Positions 1 through 9,162 of a stretch of 64,000 nucleotides of DNA are shown piece by piece. The stretch comes from Pseudomonadales bacterium (GTDB taxonomy: Bacteria; Pseudomonadota; Gammaproteobacteria; Pseudomonadales; Azotimanducaceae). Location: contig JAHCAL010000003.1 in the NCBI GenBank assembly GCA_019634925.1, positions 124,001 to 188,000 on the forward strand, in the 5' to 3' direction. The position numbers and the translations under genes were made by a program. The notes beneath the pieces were generated by a model. That model worked only from the letters and a program-made list of their open reading frames with translations. It did no database searches and was not told the origin of the DNA. Position 1 is the first letter of the stretch. Each line of letters opens with the position of its first letter.

Positions 1-1
1 C

Positions 2-172
2 CCGTGCCCCGACGACCCGGACGACGTGTACGCGGTGACCGACTACGAGGTCGAGTTCGCCTGCGCGCTCGGCCGCGACAACTACTTCGGCATGCAGTGC
101 CACCCGGAGAAGAGCGGTCGGGTCGGGCTCGGCGTGCTCGAGCGTTTCGCCCGCTGGGACGGCACATGCTGA
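2..172 (+). CDS. hisH: Imidazole glycerol phosphate synthase glutaminase subunit HisH, C-terminal fragment
   Basis: Only the last 56 codons lie in the window; the gene begins upstream of base 1. The fragment ends with the class I glutamine amidotransferase signature [10 protein letters not shown], whose His and Glu belong to the Cys-His-Glu triad that releases ammonia from glutamine. HisH feeds this ammonia to HisF in histidine biosynthesis. The stop overlaps the hisF start by 7 bases, so the two subunits are translationally coupled. The nucleophilic Cys lies outside the window and cannot be checked. Confidence 0.85.
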   Translation, partial: PCPDDPDDVYAVTDYEVEFACALGRDNYFGMQCHPEKSGRVGLGVLERFARWDGTC

Positions 173-945
173 GCAAACGCGTCATCGCCTGCCTCGACGT
201 GCGCGACGGCAAGCTCGCCAAGAGTGTCCGGTTCGTCGATACCCGCGACATCGGCGACCCCGTCGAGAAGGCGCGCGAGTACTACCTCGACGGCCTCGAC
301 GAACTGGTGTTCTACGACATCACCGCCTCGAGCGATCGGCGTCGGATCATGCTCGACGTGGTCGAGGCCGTGGCCGCCCAGGTCTTCATCCCGCTATCGG
401 TCGGCGGTGGTGTGCGTTCGGTGGCCGACGCCACCGACCTGCGGCTCGCCGGCGCCGAGAAAATCAACGTCAATTCCGCCGCCGTCCAGCGTCCGGCGCT
501 GATCAGCGAGTGCGCCGAAGCGATCGGCAACCAGAACGTGGTGCTGTCGATGGACGTGCGCAGGGTCGCACCGACCGAGGTCTGTCCGAGCGGCTACGAG
601 ATCGTGATCAACGGCGGGCGCAAGCCCATGGGCATCGACGCGCTGGCGTGGGCGCGCGAAGGCGAGCGGCTCGGCGCCGGCGAGCTGGTGGTCAACTCGA
701 TCGACGCGGACGGCACCCGTGAAGGTTACGAACTGAACCTCACGGCAAGGATCTCCGAGGCGGTGCGGATACCGGTCGTTGCCTCGGGCGGGGCTGGCCG
801 CCCCGAACATCTCTACGACGTACTCACCACGGGCAAGGCCGACGCGGCGCTGGTGGCCTCGATGGTGCATTTCGGTGACTACCGGGTGAGCGAACTCAAG
901 CGCTACCTGCACGACCGGGGCCTCAAGATCCGCATGTCCTGGTAG
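166..945 (+). CDS. hisF: Imidazole glycerol phosphate synthase cyclase subunit HisF (variant subfamily)
   Basis: 259 residues, the usual HisF length. HisF closes the imidazole ring with ammonia from HisH, giving imidazole glycerol phosphate and AICAR. Both catalytic aspartates are present at the canonical positions: D11 in ACLD and D130 in LSMD. Phosphate-binding loops SVGGGVRS and ASGGAG are intact. The sequence differs from ordinary proteobacterial HisF near the N-terminus (GKLAKSVRF rather than GRVVKGVNF, and [12 protein letters not shown] rather than VFLDITASSEGR), which I associate with HisF from other phyla; that placement is memory-based. I chose the ATG overlapping the hisH stop; an in-frame extension upstream is out-of-frame hisH sequence. 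The next gene is not hisI, unlike a standard his operon. Confidence 0.9.
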   Translation: MLSKRVIACLDVRDGKLAKSVRFVDTRDIGDPVEKAREYYLDGLDELVFYDITASSDRRRIMLDVVEAVAAQVFIPLSVGGGVRSVADATDLRLAGAEKINVNSAAVQRPALISECAEAIGNQNVVLSMDVRRVAPTEVCPSGYEIVINGGRKPMGIDALAWAREGERLGAGELVVNSIDADGTREGYELNLTARISEAVRIPVVASGGAGRPEHLYDVLTTGKADAALVASMVHFGDYRVSELKRYLHDRGLKIRMSW

Positions 946-980
946 TCGTGCCTGCTGCAGACCATTCCGGAGGAACACGC

Positions 981-1952
981 ATGAAAGGGATCGTGGTCGA
1001 GGGCAATCGGCTTGCCTGGCAGGAGGTGCCCACCCCGTCACCGGGTGTCGGCGAAGTCAGCATCGCGGTCGCCGCGACTGCGGTGAACCGCGCCGATCTC
1101 GTGCAGCGGCAGGGCGGGTATCCGCCGCCACCGGGCGCGAGCCCGATCATGGGGCTCGAATGCGCGGGCACGGTGATCGCAGTGGGCGAGGGCGTCACTC
1201 GCGTGGCGCCGGGGGATCGTGTGTGTGCGCTGCTCGCCGGCGGCGGCTACGCCGAACGGGTGGTGGTGCCGGCGGGCCAGGTGCTGCACGTGCCGCGTGG
1301 ACTCGACTTCGTACAGGCGGCGTCGCTGCCCGAGGTCTTTGCGACTGCATGGCTGAACCTGTTCATGGAAGCCGGGCTCGAGCGGGGCGAGCGGGTCGTG
1401 CTGCACGCCGGCGCGTCGGGTGTCGGCACCGCCGGCATCCAGCTTTGCAAGGCGTTCCACAACCCGGTGTTCGTCACCGCCGGCTCCGCTGACAAGATCG
1501 CACGCTGCGTGACCCTTGGCGCGGACACTGGCGTCGACCGCCACGCCGGGGGATTCCAGCAGCAGGTGCTGGCCTGGAGCGACGGCGCCGGCGCGGACGT
1601 GATTCTCGACCCGGTCGGCGGCGCCTACCTGAAGGAGAATCTTGCGAGCCTGAATCTCGGCGGACGGCTGGTATTGATCGGCCTCATGGGCGGTGCGCAG
1701 GCCGAACTCAACCTCGGGCTCATGATGATGAAACGGCTGCGCATCATCGGCTCCACCCTGCGCGCCCGGCCGGTGAGCGAGAAAGCTGCCGTGATGGACG
1801 CGCTGCGCGAACGCGTGTGGCCGCTCATCGAAACGGGCGCCATCGTGCCGGTGGTCGAGGCGGTGCTGCCGATCGAACGGGCCGAGGACGCGCACGCTTT
1901 GATCGCGGGGAACGCGACGGTGGGCAAGGTCGTCATGACCGTGGCGTCATGA
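981..1952 (+). CDS. NAD(P)H quinone oxidoreductase, PIG3/zinc-independent MDR family
   Basis: 323 residues, typical of zinc-independent medium-chain reductases. The N-terminal GroES-like domain has [18 protein letters not shown], the hallmark of the PIG3 quinone oxidoreductase group, and the Rossmann domain has the NADPH loop AGASGVG at residues 143-149. No structural-zinc cysteine cluster is visible. Probable activity is NADPH-dependent reduction of quinones or other enones in the cytoplasm; the substrate is unknown. A good ribosome site (GGAGGAA) sits just before the ATG. It follows hisF by 35 bases and may be cotranscribed. Its 3' end overlaps the convergent valS by 6 bases. Confidence 0.85.
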   Translation: MKGIVVEGNRLAWQEVPTPSPGVGEVSIAVAATAVNRADLVQRQGGYPPPPGASPIMGLECAGTVIAVGEGVTRVAPGDRVCALLAGGGYAERVVVPAGQVLHVPRGLDFVQAASLPEVFATAWLNLFMEAGLERGERVVLHAGASGVGTAGIQLCKAFHNPVFVTAGSADKIARCVTLGADTGVDRHAGGFQQQVLAWSDGAGADVILDPVGGAYLKENLASLNLGGRLVLIGLMGGAQAELNLGLMMMKRLRIIGSTLRARPVSEKAAVMDALRERVWPLIETGAIVPVVEAVLPIERAEDAHALIAGNATVGKVVMTVAS

Positions 1953-4730
1953 CCGTCCGGATGCACTGATCCGGCCGAGTTGCGCCTGCAGGGTCGCGAG
2001 TGCCGCATCGGCGTCGACGAGCTTCTGGCGCTCCTTTGCCACCACCTCGGCCGGCGCCTTGTCGGTGAAGCCCGGGTTGCCGAGCTTCTGGCGCAGCCGC
2101 TCGGCATCCTGCTGCTTCTTCGCGATCTCCTTGCCGAGCCGTGCGCGTTCCGCGTCGAGGTCGATGAGGCCGGCGAGCGGCACCATCACCCTGAGTTCGC
2201 CGACCAGTGCCAGCGCGTTCACCGGGGGCTCGGCGTCCGCGCCGAGCCATTCGATGGACTCGATCCGGGCGAGCCGCTTCAGCAGGTCCTCGGTCGCCGC
2301 GCAGAGCGCGCGATCGGTCGCACCGCCGCCCTGCAGCAGCACGTTGATCGACTGGCCAGGCTTGATGCCCGCCTCCCCGCGGATGTTGCGCAGACCGAGG
2401 ATCACACCCTGCAACCAGGCGATCGCTGCCTCGGCTTCTGCATCGGCTGGCAGTGATGCTGCCTCCGGGAACGGCTCCAGCATCACCGACGGCCCGTGCG
2501 CGCCAAGCAGGGGCGCCACTTCGCGCCACAGCGCCTCGGTGATGAACGGTACGATCGGATGCGCGGCACGCAGCAGCGTCTCGAGGACTTCGAGCAGGGT
2601 CCTGCGGGTTCCGCGTAGCAGCGCGGCGTCGGCCGCCTCGTTCCAGAGCAGCGGCTTGGTGAGTTCCAGGTACCAGTCACAGTACTCGTGCCACGCGAAG
2701 TCGTAGACCGCGCTGGCGTACAGGTCGAACCGGTAGGTATCCAGGGCGCGGGTGGATGCCTCCAGCAGGTGGCGCAGTCGCGCGCTGATCCAGCGGTCGG
2801 GCAGGCTCAACGTCACGGGCCCCGCGAGATCCGCCTCGCGGCAGTTCATCAGCACGAACCGTGTCGCGTTCCATAGCTTGTTGCAGAAGTTGCGATAGCC
2901 CTCTACGCGCTGCAGATCGAACCGCACGTCGCGTCCGGTGCTGGCGAGCGCGCAGAACGTGAAGCGCAGCGCGTCGGTGCCGTACGACGGAATGCCTTCG
3001 GGGAAGTCGCGGCGGGTCGCCTGTTCGATACGCGGCTTCAGCTGCGGTTGGGTGAGGTTGCTGGTGCGTTTCTCGAGCAGGGCGTCGAGCGAGATGCCGT
3101 CGATCAGGTCGAGCGGATCGAGTCCATTGCCGCGGGTCTTCGACATCTTGTTGCCTTCGGCGTCGCGTACGAGGCCGTGGATGTACACCTTGCGAAACGG
3201 CACCTCGCCGGTGAACTTGAGGGTCATCATGATCATCCGGGCGACCCAGAAGAAGATGATGTCGTGACCGGTGACGAGTACGTCGGTCGGGTGGAACGTG
3301 GCGAGATCCTCGGTCGCGTCGGGCCAGCCGAGCGTACCGAACGTCCATAGCGCCGAACTGAACCAGGTCTCCAGCACGTCGTCGTCCTGGCGCAGCGCGT
3401 GCGCCGGCGCCAGCCCGTGGCGCGCACGCGCTTCGGCCTCGGTGCGGCCGACGTAGACGTTGCCCGCGTCGTCGTACCAGGCGGGAATGCGATGCCCCCA
3501 CCACTGCTGGCGCGAGATGCACCAGTCCTGGATGTTGCGCATCCAGGAGAAGTACACGTTCTCGTACTGCTTCGGAATGAACTCGATCGCGCCGCGCTCG
3601 ACCGCCGCGATCGCGGGGTCCGCCAGCGGCTGGATGCGTACGAACCACTGATCGGTCAGCAGGGGTTCGATGACGGCGCCCGAGCGGTCGCCGCGCGGCA
3701 CCATGAGCTTGTGATCCTCGATCTTTGCGACGAGGCCGGCCGCTTCGAGGTCCGCCACCACGCGCTTGCGCGCTTCGAATCGGTCGAGCCCGCGATAGGC
3801 CGCCGGCGCGTTGTCGTTCAGCGTCGCGTCCGGATGGAATACGTTGATCATGGGCAGACCGTGCCGCGTGCCGAGCGCGTGGTCATTGAAGTCGTGCGCG
3901 GGCGTGATCTTGACGCATCCGGAACCGAACGTGGGATCCACGTAGTCGTCCGCGACGATGGGAATCTCACGGTCCGCGAGCGGCAGCCGCACGCGTTTGC
4001 CCACCAGCGACCGATAGCGGTCGTCGTCGGGATGCACGGCCACGGCGGTGTCGCCGAGCAGCGTCTCGGGACGGGTCGTCGCCACCACGACGTACGGCTT
4101 GCCGTCCGCGGTGGTCGCGCCGTCGCAGAGCGGGTAGCGGAAATGCCAGAGGTGGCCCTGTTCCTCGGTGTTCTCCACCTCGAGGTCCGAGATGGCGGTA
4201 CCGAGCGCCGGGTCCCAGTTGACCAGGCGCTGGCCGCGGTAGATCAGCCCTTCCTCGTGCAGGCGCACGAAGACCTCGATCACCGCGCGCGAGAAGCCTT
4301 CGTCCATGGTGAAGCGGTCGCGCGTCCAGTCGAGCGACGAGCCCATCCGGCGCAGCTGGCGCGAAATGTTGCCGCCCGACTCGTCCTTCCACGCCCAGAC
4401 ACGTTCGACGAATGCGTCGCGGCCGATCCCGTGCCGGGTCGTGCCTTCCGCGTTCAGCTGCCGTTCGACCAGCATCTGGGTCGCGATACCGGCGTGGTCC
4501 GTGCCCATCTGCCAGAGCGTTCGATCGCCCTTCATCCGGTGGTAGCGGATCAGCGCGTCCATGAGGGTGTGCTGGAATGCGTGGCCCATGTGCAGGCTGC
4601 CGGTGACGTTCGGCGGCGGAATGACGATGCAGTACGCCGGGCCGTTGCCGGAAGGCGCGAAATAGTCGGCGGCCTCCCACTCCGCGTAGAGCTTCTGCTC
4701 GATGGCGTGGGGATCGAAACTATTGTCCAT
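1947..4730 (-). CDS. valS: Valyl-tRNA synthetase
   Basis: 927 residues, a normal length for bacterial ValRS. It charges tRNA-Val and edits mischarged threonine. Class I signatures are intact: HMGH at residues 47-50 (in [13 protein letters not shown]) and KMSKT at 528-532. The editing domain (about 210-350, beginning [19 protein letters not shown]) and the C-terminal coiled coil (about 860-920, rich in Glu, Lys and Arg) are recognisable. The start [12 protein letters not shown] was chosen because it matches the family N-terminus; a longer frame adds unrelated residues. It is last in the pepA-holC-unknown-valS run and its start overlaps the upstream stop by 11 bases. Confidence 0.97.
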   Translation of the reverse strand: MDNSFDPHAIEQKLYAEWEAADYFAPSGNGPAYCIVIPPPNVTGSLHMGHAFQHTLMDALIRYHRMKGDRTLWQMGTDHAGIATQMLVERQLNAEGTTRHGIGRDAFVERVWAWKDESGGNISRQLRRMGSSLDWTRDRFTMDEGFSRAVIEVFVRLHEEGLIYRGQRLVNWDPALGTAISDLEVENTEEQGHLWHFRYPLCDGATTADGKPYVVVATTRPETLLGDTAVAVHPDDDRYRSLVGKRVRLPLADREIPIVADDYVDPTFGSGCVKITPAHDFNDHALGTRHGLPMINVFHPDATLNDNAPAAYRGLDRFEARKRVVADLEAAGLVAKIEDHKLMVPRGDRSGAVIEPLLTDQWFVRIQPLADPAIAAVERGAIEFIPKQYENVYFSWMRNIQDWCISRQQWWGHRIPAWYDDAGNVYVGRTEAEARARHGLAPAHALRQDDDVLETWFSSALWTFGTLGWPDATEDLATFHPTDVLVTGHDIIFFWVARMIMMTLKFTGEVPFRKVYIHGLVRDAEGNKMSKTRGNGLDPLDLIDGISLDALLEKRTSNLTQPQLKPRIEQATRRDFPEGIPSYGTDALRFTFCALASTGRDVRFDLQRVEGYRNFCNKLWNATRFVLMNCREADLAGPVTLSLPDRWISARLRHLLEASTRALDTYRFDLYASAVYDFAWHEYCDWYLELTKPLLWNEAADAALLRGTRRTLLEVLETLLRAAHPIVPFITEALWREVAPLLGAHGPSVMLEPFPEAASLPADAEAEAAIAWLQGVILGLRNIRGEAGIKPGQSINVLLQGGGATDRALCAATEDLLKRLARIESIEWLGADAEPPVNALALVGELRVMVPLAGLIDLDAERARLGKEIAKKQQDAERLRQKLGNPGFTDKAPAEVVAKERQKLVDADAALATLQAQLGRISASGRS

Positions 4731-5208
4731 TCGTCCTCTCGGTGGATTGTGTGCTGGTATCGGCTGCTCGGTCGGGTGCGTGCGCCGCCACCAGCAGTTC
4801 GCGTGCGGCATCGAGCAGGCGGGTGCGCAGCGCGTCGAGTTCCGGTTCGAGTGTTTCGCGCACCCAGGCGTCGAGCAGGGCGTCGATCCGCGCTTCGATC
4901 CGCGCTTCGATCATTGCGCTGTTTTCCGGCGGTGACAGTTCCGGTGGTGCCAGTGCCGGTATCGATGGCGCCGGCAGCGATGGCTCTGGCGGAGATGGTT
5001 CCCGTGGCGATGTTTCCGGTGTCATATCATCGCTGAGGCCCTGCGCCGGCAAGTCGGGCAGCAATGGTACGACCGCGCCGTCGTCGACGATCTCGTCCTC
5101 GAGGACCGGGATGTCCTCGTCGGCGATGCCGTCGTCGAGGATCGTGCGCAGATCGTCGAGTTCGCCCAGCAGTCCGTTCCGCGTGCCGTGTTCGTCCTGC
5201 GGGGTCAT
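4720..5208 (-). CDS. Conserved-position hypothetical protein with Pro/Ser-rich linker
   Basis: 162 residues, family not recognised. Three parts are visible. An acidic N-terminal part (about 1-60) is rich in Asp, Glu and Leu. A low-complexity linker (about 64-97) has repeated P-E-P-S and P-P-E units. A C-terminal amphipathic helix begins with the duplicated unit IEARIEAR, followed by [17 protein letters not shown]. No signal peptide or membrane segment is seen. It overlaps the holC stop by ATGA and the valS start by 11 bases. Many gammaproteobacteria keep a small uncharacterised gene in this slot; the position suggests, but does not prove, a link to the clamp loader or to valS expression. Confidence 0.7.
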   Translation of the reverse strand: MTPQDEHGTRNGLLGELDDLRTILDDGIADEDIPVLEDEIVDDGAVVPLLPDLPAQGLSDDMTPETSPREPSPPEPSLPAPSIPALAPPELSPPENSAMIEARIEARIDALLDAWVRETLEPELDALRTRLLDAARELLVAAHAPDRAADTSTQSTERTNGQ

Positions 5209-5636
5209 GACTTCTCCCAGTCGTCCATTTCGTGGTGGAACAGGGGGTAGCCGCGATCCCGGTAGAACCGGTAGCGCTCGCGTCCGACGTCGCGGCGCGC
5301 CTGCACGACGATTTCGGCGACACGCTCGAAACGGCCGAAGAAACCGGGCACCTCGTCCGCCAGATTGATCATGAGGCCGTCCGGTGTGTCCGGCTGCGAC
5401 CAGCCGATCACCACCGGTGCGACCCCGGTGCGCGCGGTTTCGCACTCGTGCGGCAGGAAGCGGTGCTCGGGATACTGCCAGAGCAGTTCGTCGACCACGT
5501 CCGCCGCTGCCGCGCCGTCGGTATGCACGTGGACCGGGTGACCGTTGGCCACGGCCTTGAGCGCGAGCCGGCAGGCGAACCGCCGCGCGGCGTCCTGGTC
5601 GACGTCCTTCAGGATGTAGAAGTCGACACGGGTCAT
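5205..5636 (-). CDS. holC: DNA polymerase III chi subunit HolC
   Basis: 143 residues, close to E. coli HolC. Chi links the clamp-loader complex to single-strand binding protein. Family features include the N-terminal strand TRVDFYIL, the central MINLADEVPGFFGRFERVAEIV block and the C-terminal RERYRFYRDRGYPLFHHEM. It sits between pepA and valS as in most gammaproteobacteria. The start overlaps the pepA stop and its own stop overlaps the next start, both as ATGA, so the run is translationally coupled. Confidence 0.92.
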   Translation of the reverse strand: MTRVDFYILKDVDQDAARRFACRLALKAVANGHPVHVHTDGAAAADVVDELLWQYPEHRFLPHECETARTGVAPVVIGWSQPDTPDGLMINLADEVPGFFGRFERVAEIVVQARRDVGRERYRFYRDRGYPLFHHEMDDWEKS

Positions 5637-7099
5637 CGACCCGCCTGCGCGCAGAGGTAGCGGAACAGGAGCGGCACCGGCCGGCCCGTCGCGCCTTTCG
5701 CCGGGCCGCCCTGGAATGCGCTGCCGGCGACGTCCATGTGCGCCCAGCGGAAAGCGCCTGCGAACCGGGCGAGGAAGCAGGCCGCGGTGATGGACCCTGC
5801 GCCGGGCGTGCCGATGTTGGGGATGTCGGCGAAGTTGCTCTTCAGCGCCTCCTGGTACTCGTCCCAGAGCGGCATGCGCCAGGCGCGGTCGCCGCTCCAC
5901 TCGCCGGCCTCGAGCAGCGCTTCGGCGAGCGTGTCGTCGTTGGCGAACAGTCCGGAGGCGTGTGAACCCAGCGCGGTGATCATGGCGCCAGTGAGGGTCG
6001 CGACGTCGATCACGGCACTCGGCTTGTAGCGTTCCGCGTAGGTCAGCGCGTCGCACAGCACGAGCCGGCCCTCGGCGTCGGTATTGAGGATCTCGACGGT
6101 CTTGCCGGACAGTGTGCGGACGATGTCGCCGGGTCGGGTCGCGCGTCCGCTCGGCATGTTCTCCGCGGCCGCGACCATGGCGATCACGTTGAGCGGCAGC
6201 TTGGCCGCCGCCGCTGCCTTGAGCGTACCGAGCACCGTCGCCGCGCCGCACATGTCGAACTTCATTTCGTCCATCGCGGCGCCCGGCTTCAGGCTGATGC
6301 CGCCGGTATCGAAGGTGATGCCCTTGCCGACCAGTACAATAGGCGCATCGTTGCGCCGGCCGCCCGCGTAGTTCGCGATGATCATGTAGCCGGGCGTCTC
6401 GCTGCCGCGCGTCACGGACATGAAGGCCCCCATGCCGAGCGCTTCCATCTGCTTCTCGCTGAGCGCCGTGACGTTGATGCCGGCGCTGCGGCCGAGCGCG
6501 CGTGCCTCGCGCAACAGGTAGCCGGGGTTGCATACGTTGGGCGGCTGGTTGCCGAGGTCGCGCGCGAAATCGAGACCGGCCTTCAGGGCGTTGGCTTCGC
6601 GTACCGCGCGCTGGACGGTCGCCTTGCCGCGTTCGTCGGTGTGCACGGCGACGCCGGTCGGCAGGGTGCGGCCGTTGTCGTCGGCGGGCGCCTTGTGTTC
6701 GCTGAACACATACAGGGCATTGGACAGGGCGGTCAGTCCGGCGGCGGTCCGCCAGTACAGGTCACGCTCGGCCACGCGGCAGCCGGCGAGCGCCCATATG
6801 GCCTTCGTGACGCCAGCCGCGCGCAGCGCGCGCGCGGCCGCGTCGACGATCTTGCGGTACGGACCCGGTTCGAGCGCTGCATCGGCGCCGCCTGCGATCA
6901 GCAGGCGTGCGACGCGGCTCGCACCGGAGAGCTGCACCAGCAGGGTTCGGCCCGGCAGGTCCTTGAAGTCGCGCACTGCGGCATCGAACAGGGTCCGCTC
7001 GCCCGACTGGTACGCGAGGCGTCTGGCCTGCTTCAGGGTGGTGACCAGGCAGGGCGTGGACAGCTGGTCGAGGCTTCCGGTCTGGGTCGAGTACTTCAT
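5633..7099 (-). CDS. pepA: Leucyl aminopeptidase PepA (M17 family)
   Basis: 488 residues. This hexameric di-metal exopeptidase removes N-terminal residues from peptides in the cytoplasm; in E. coli PepA also acts as a DNA-binding factor in carAB control and Xer recombination at plasmid sites. The M17 signature NTDAEGRL is at residues 339-346, and the metal/catalytic segment GKGITFDTGG is around 258-267. The N-terminal macrodomain-like part (1-160) is present. It is first of the pepA-holC-valS run, with a -10-like hexamer about 33 bases upstream. Confidence 0.95.
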   Translation of the reverse strand: MKYSTQTGSLDQLSTPCLVTTLKQARRLAYQSGERTLFDAAVRDFKDLPGRTLLVQLSGASRVARLLIAGGADAALEPGPYRKIVDAAARALRAAGVTKAIWALAGCRVAERDLYWRTAAGLTALSNALYVFSEHKAPADDNGRTLPTGVAVHTDERGKATVQRAVREANALKAGLDFARDLGNQPPNVCNPGYLLREARALGRSAGINVTALSEKQMEALGMGAFMSVTRGSETPGYMIIANYAGGRRNDAPIVLVGKGITFDTGGISLKPGAAMDEMKFDMCGAATVLGTLKAAAAAKLPLNVIAMVAAAENMPSGRATRPGDIVRTLSGKTVEILNTDAEGRLVLCDALTYAERYKPSAVIDVATLTGAMITALGSHASGLFANDDTLAEALLEAGEWSGDRAWRMPLWDEYQEALKSNFADIPNIGTPGAGSITAACFLARFAGAFRWAHMDVAGSAFQGGPAKGATGRPVPLLFRYLCAQAGR

Positions 7100-7131
7100 G
7101 ATCGGTTCTTGTCCGGCTGGCGGTGGGGGCG

Positions 7132-7137
7132 ATTCTA
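7132..7137 (-). promoter_or_regulatory. Candidate -10 element upstream of pepA
   Basis: On the minus strand the hexamer reads TAGAAT, about 33 bases before the pepA ATG. The best -35 match 16 bases upstream is TGAATC, which is weak. It lies in the short intergenic gap between pepA and the RDD gene, where a promoter for the pepA-holC-valS run is expected. Confidence 0.4.
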
Positions 7138-7167
7138 GCCGGCATCCCGGGCCGATTCACGGCTGTG

Positions 7168-7602
7168 TCAGGCGTCCGGCGCGTGGCGGTCCTGGCTCCG
7201 CACGATCCGGCTGCCGGAGAGCAGATCCGGCCACGCGCGGTTCTCACGGTCGACGAGTATCCAGAGGTAGCCGAGCCCGGCGCAGCCGAGGCCGAGCATG
7301 GCGCCGAAGAATCGCAGCGTGGCCTGCCGCAAGGTCAGCGGTGATCCGTCGTCGCTCAGGATCTCGAGCCGCCAGGCCAGCATGCCCAGCGTCTGGCCGC
7401 GGAACAGCCAGAAACAGACGAAGAAGGCATAGAGTTCCAGAAACAGCAGCGTCTGCAGGGTCGCGCCGTACACCGCATCGTTGCGCAGCGCCACCATGGG
7501 GAACAGGGTCACCAGCCAGAGCGCCAGCACCAGGAGGCCGTCGTAGACCATGGCACCGAGCCGGCGCAGCAGGCCTGCGCCGCGTGGCGGGGCAGGCAGC
7601 AT
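7168..7602 (-). CDS. RDD family membrane protein
   Basis: 144 residues with about three hydrophobic segments (around 20-45, 52-75 and 100-122). The RDD features are GLLRRLGAMVYDGLLV near the N-terminus (Arg and Asp of the family name) and FRGQTLGMLAWRLEI in the middle. RDD proteins are inner-membrane proteins of mostly unknown role; some have been linked to ion transport. It starts 4 bases after the stop of the thiolase-like gene and is probably cotranscribed with it, although functionally it belongs with the neighbouring cell-envelope and pepA region in many relatives. Confidence 0.8.
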   Translation of the reverse strand: MLPAPPRGAGLLRRLGAMVYDGLLVLALWLVTLFPMVALRNDAVYGATLQTLLFLELYAFFVCFWLFRGQTLGMLAWRLEILSDDGSPLTLRQATLRFFGAMLGLGCAGLGYLWILVDRENRAWPDLLSGSRIVRSQDRHAPDA

Positions 7603-7606
7603 CGCT

Positions 7607-9064
7607 TCAGAACTTCGCGGCGTAGTCGGCGAGGGTCACCGCCCGGCCGCAGAATTCCTCGCGCGTCATCGCCTCGAGCACGCCGCTGTCGGAGCAGTTG
7701 GCCCAGGTGCGACGACCATCGGGAAGCAGGCAGACGACGTGACCGATGCTCGGTCCCTCGGCGCCGTACATGACCGTGTACCCTTCCACCGTCGCCGGGC
7801 CGGTGTACTCCAGGGCGACCTCCCGGGTAGGGGTCCGGTCCACCTCCGCCTGGACGTCCTGATGGCGGAACGGTCGTGCGGGTGGTTCCGCCGCGTAGAC
7901 GCCGAAGGCATGTTTGGTCAGGTAGCCGCCATTCGCCGTGATCAGGCAGCGCGCGCGCCGCTGCTCGCGCAACAACTCCACGGCGCGTGCGATCGAGTGC
8001 ATGACGTAGTTGTTGAGCGGTCCGCCGGCAAAGGTCAGACCGCCGGTGATGGTGAGCGGCTTCGTCGTGTCGAGGCCGATCTCGGCCGCGGCGACCTGGA
8101 CGGCGACCGGGAAGCAGCTGTAGACGTCCACCAGATCGAGGTCGGCCGGCGTCAGGCCCGCCAGTTCCAGTGCGCACCGCCCGGCGATCCGGATCGCGGG
8201 CGAGCTGTGCAGGTTCGCGCGATTCGATACGTAGTAGTGGTCGTGCGCGTCGGTGCCGGCCCAGGGATAGATCCAGCGGTCTTCGGGAATGCCGAGCGCC
8301 CGGGCCTTCTTCACCGAGCACATGATCAGGGCCGCGCCCTGGTCGACGTTGTTGTTCGAGTTCATGAGCTTCGGGTAGGGGAATGAGATCGGCCGGTTGG
8401 CGGCCGAGACGGTGCGGATTTCCAGCGCCGACTTTGCTTCACGGATCCACGCGTGCGGATTGCCGGCCGCGACGCGGCTGAAACCCGCCCACAGTTCCGA
8501 GATGCGCTCGAGGTGTGCGGGGATGCTTTCGCCGCGGGCGTGGCGCAGGGCATTCTCGAAGATCGGGTAGAGCTGGATCGGCTGCCCGATGCGCAGCTTC
8601 TTCTCGATCGGGTGCCGCATGTCCTTGTCTTCGCCGATCATGCGGTCGGGCGTGCCGGGCAATGGTTGCCAGCCGAGTTCGACACCGGCCCGACGCGCCT
8701 TGGCCTGGGTGTTGCCACATTCCGCACCCGTGATGATCACGATGTCGTGCACACCATTCTGGATGTCGAGTGCCGAGAGATTCACCGTGCTCTGCACGAA
8801 ATTGCCGCCGAACTGGCTCATGGCGGTTTCCGCGCGCGTGTTGCCAATCGCCTGACCGACTGCCTGCGCCGGGTTCTGGTACGGCCAGATGCCCCGGATC
8901 ACCCGGATCGATCCGGCTTCGTCGAGCAGTCGTGAACTGCCTGCGTCCTCTGCGGCACGACGCACCGCGTCGATCATCAGTTCCACTGGCTCGCGCGCGC
9001 GGCTCAAGTCGTCGATGCGCTGCTCGAGCTGGGCGGCGCCCACCAGAATCGGTGTCTCGCTCAT
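7607..9064 (-). CDS. Thiolase-like acetyl-CoA acetyltransferase family protein, nucleophile Cys absent
   Basis: 485 residues. It matches the thiolase-like group with an additional C-terminal domain that is usually annotated acetyl-CoA acetyltransferase; recognisable stretches are TPILVGAAQLEQR at the start, FPYPKLMNSNNNVDQGAAL, VDVYSCFPVAVQVAAAEIGL and GGYLTKHAFGVYAAEPP. Classical thiolases carry the nucleophile in a CGSG-type loop; here the equivalent stretch reads QFGGNFVQS, with Gly in place of Cys, although the later active-site His region is kept. It may act on CoA thioesters without normal Claisen chemistry. It is divergent from an acyl-CoA dehydrogenase, which supports a fatty-acid or sterol-type role. 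The ATG chosen removes an out-of-family extension of 90 residues. Confidence 0.8.
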   Translation of the reverse strand: MSETPILVGAAQLEQRIDDLSRAREPVELMIDAVRRAAEDAGSSRLLDEAGSIRVIRGIWPYQNPAQAVGQAIGNTRAETAMSQFGGNFVQSTVNLSALDIQNGVHDIVIITGAECGNTQAKARRAGVELGWQPLPGTPDRMIGEDKDMRHPIEKKLRIGQPIQLYPIFENALRHARGESIPAHLERISELWAGFSRVAAGNPHAWIREAKSALEIRTVSAANRPISFPYPKLMNSNNNVDQGAALIMCSVKKARALGIPEDRWIYPWAGTDAHDHYYVSNRANLHSSPAIRIAGRCALELAGLTPADLDLVDVYSCFPVAVQVAAAEIGLDTTKPLTITGGLTFAGGPLNNYVMHSIARAVELLREQRRARCLITANGGYLTKHAFGVYAAEPPARPFRHQDVQAEVDRTPTREVALEYTGPATVEGYTVMYGAEGPSIGHVVCLLPDGRRTWANCSDSGVLEAMTREEFCGRAVTLADYAAKF

Positions 9065-9112
9065 GTCGGTTGTCCACCATCCCGAAAAAGAGCCGGCATG
9101 ATACCGAAACCG

Positions 9113-9118
9113 TACAAT
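9113..9118 (+). promoter_or_regulatory. Candidate -10 element for the acyl-CoA dehydrogenase
   Basis: TACAAT lies in the 98-base divergent gap, 45 bases before the acyl-CoA dehydrogenase ATG. No good -35 is visible at the right distance, so it may need an activator. The same gap must hold the promoter for the divergent thiolase-like gene. Confidence 0.35.
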
Positions 9119-9162
9119 GCGCGGGAACTGCGGGTCGAACAGGTTCGGAACGGGGAGGGTGG

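Noticed and set aside
4..165. 54-residue N-terminal extension of hisF
   Set aside because: This is hisH read in another frame; HisF normally begins at the [11 protein letters not shown] start and both genes overlap there.
4886..4916. Direct repeat CGCGCTTCGATC in the gene before valS
   Set aside because: It encodes the duplicated IEAR helix unit inside a coding frame; a protein-level repeat, not a DNA element.
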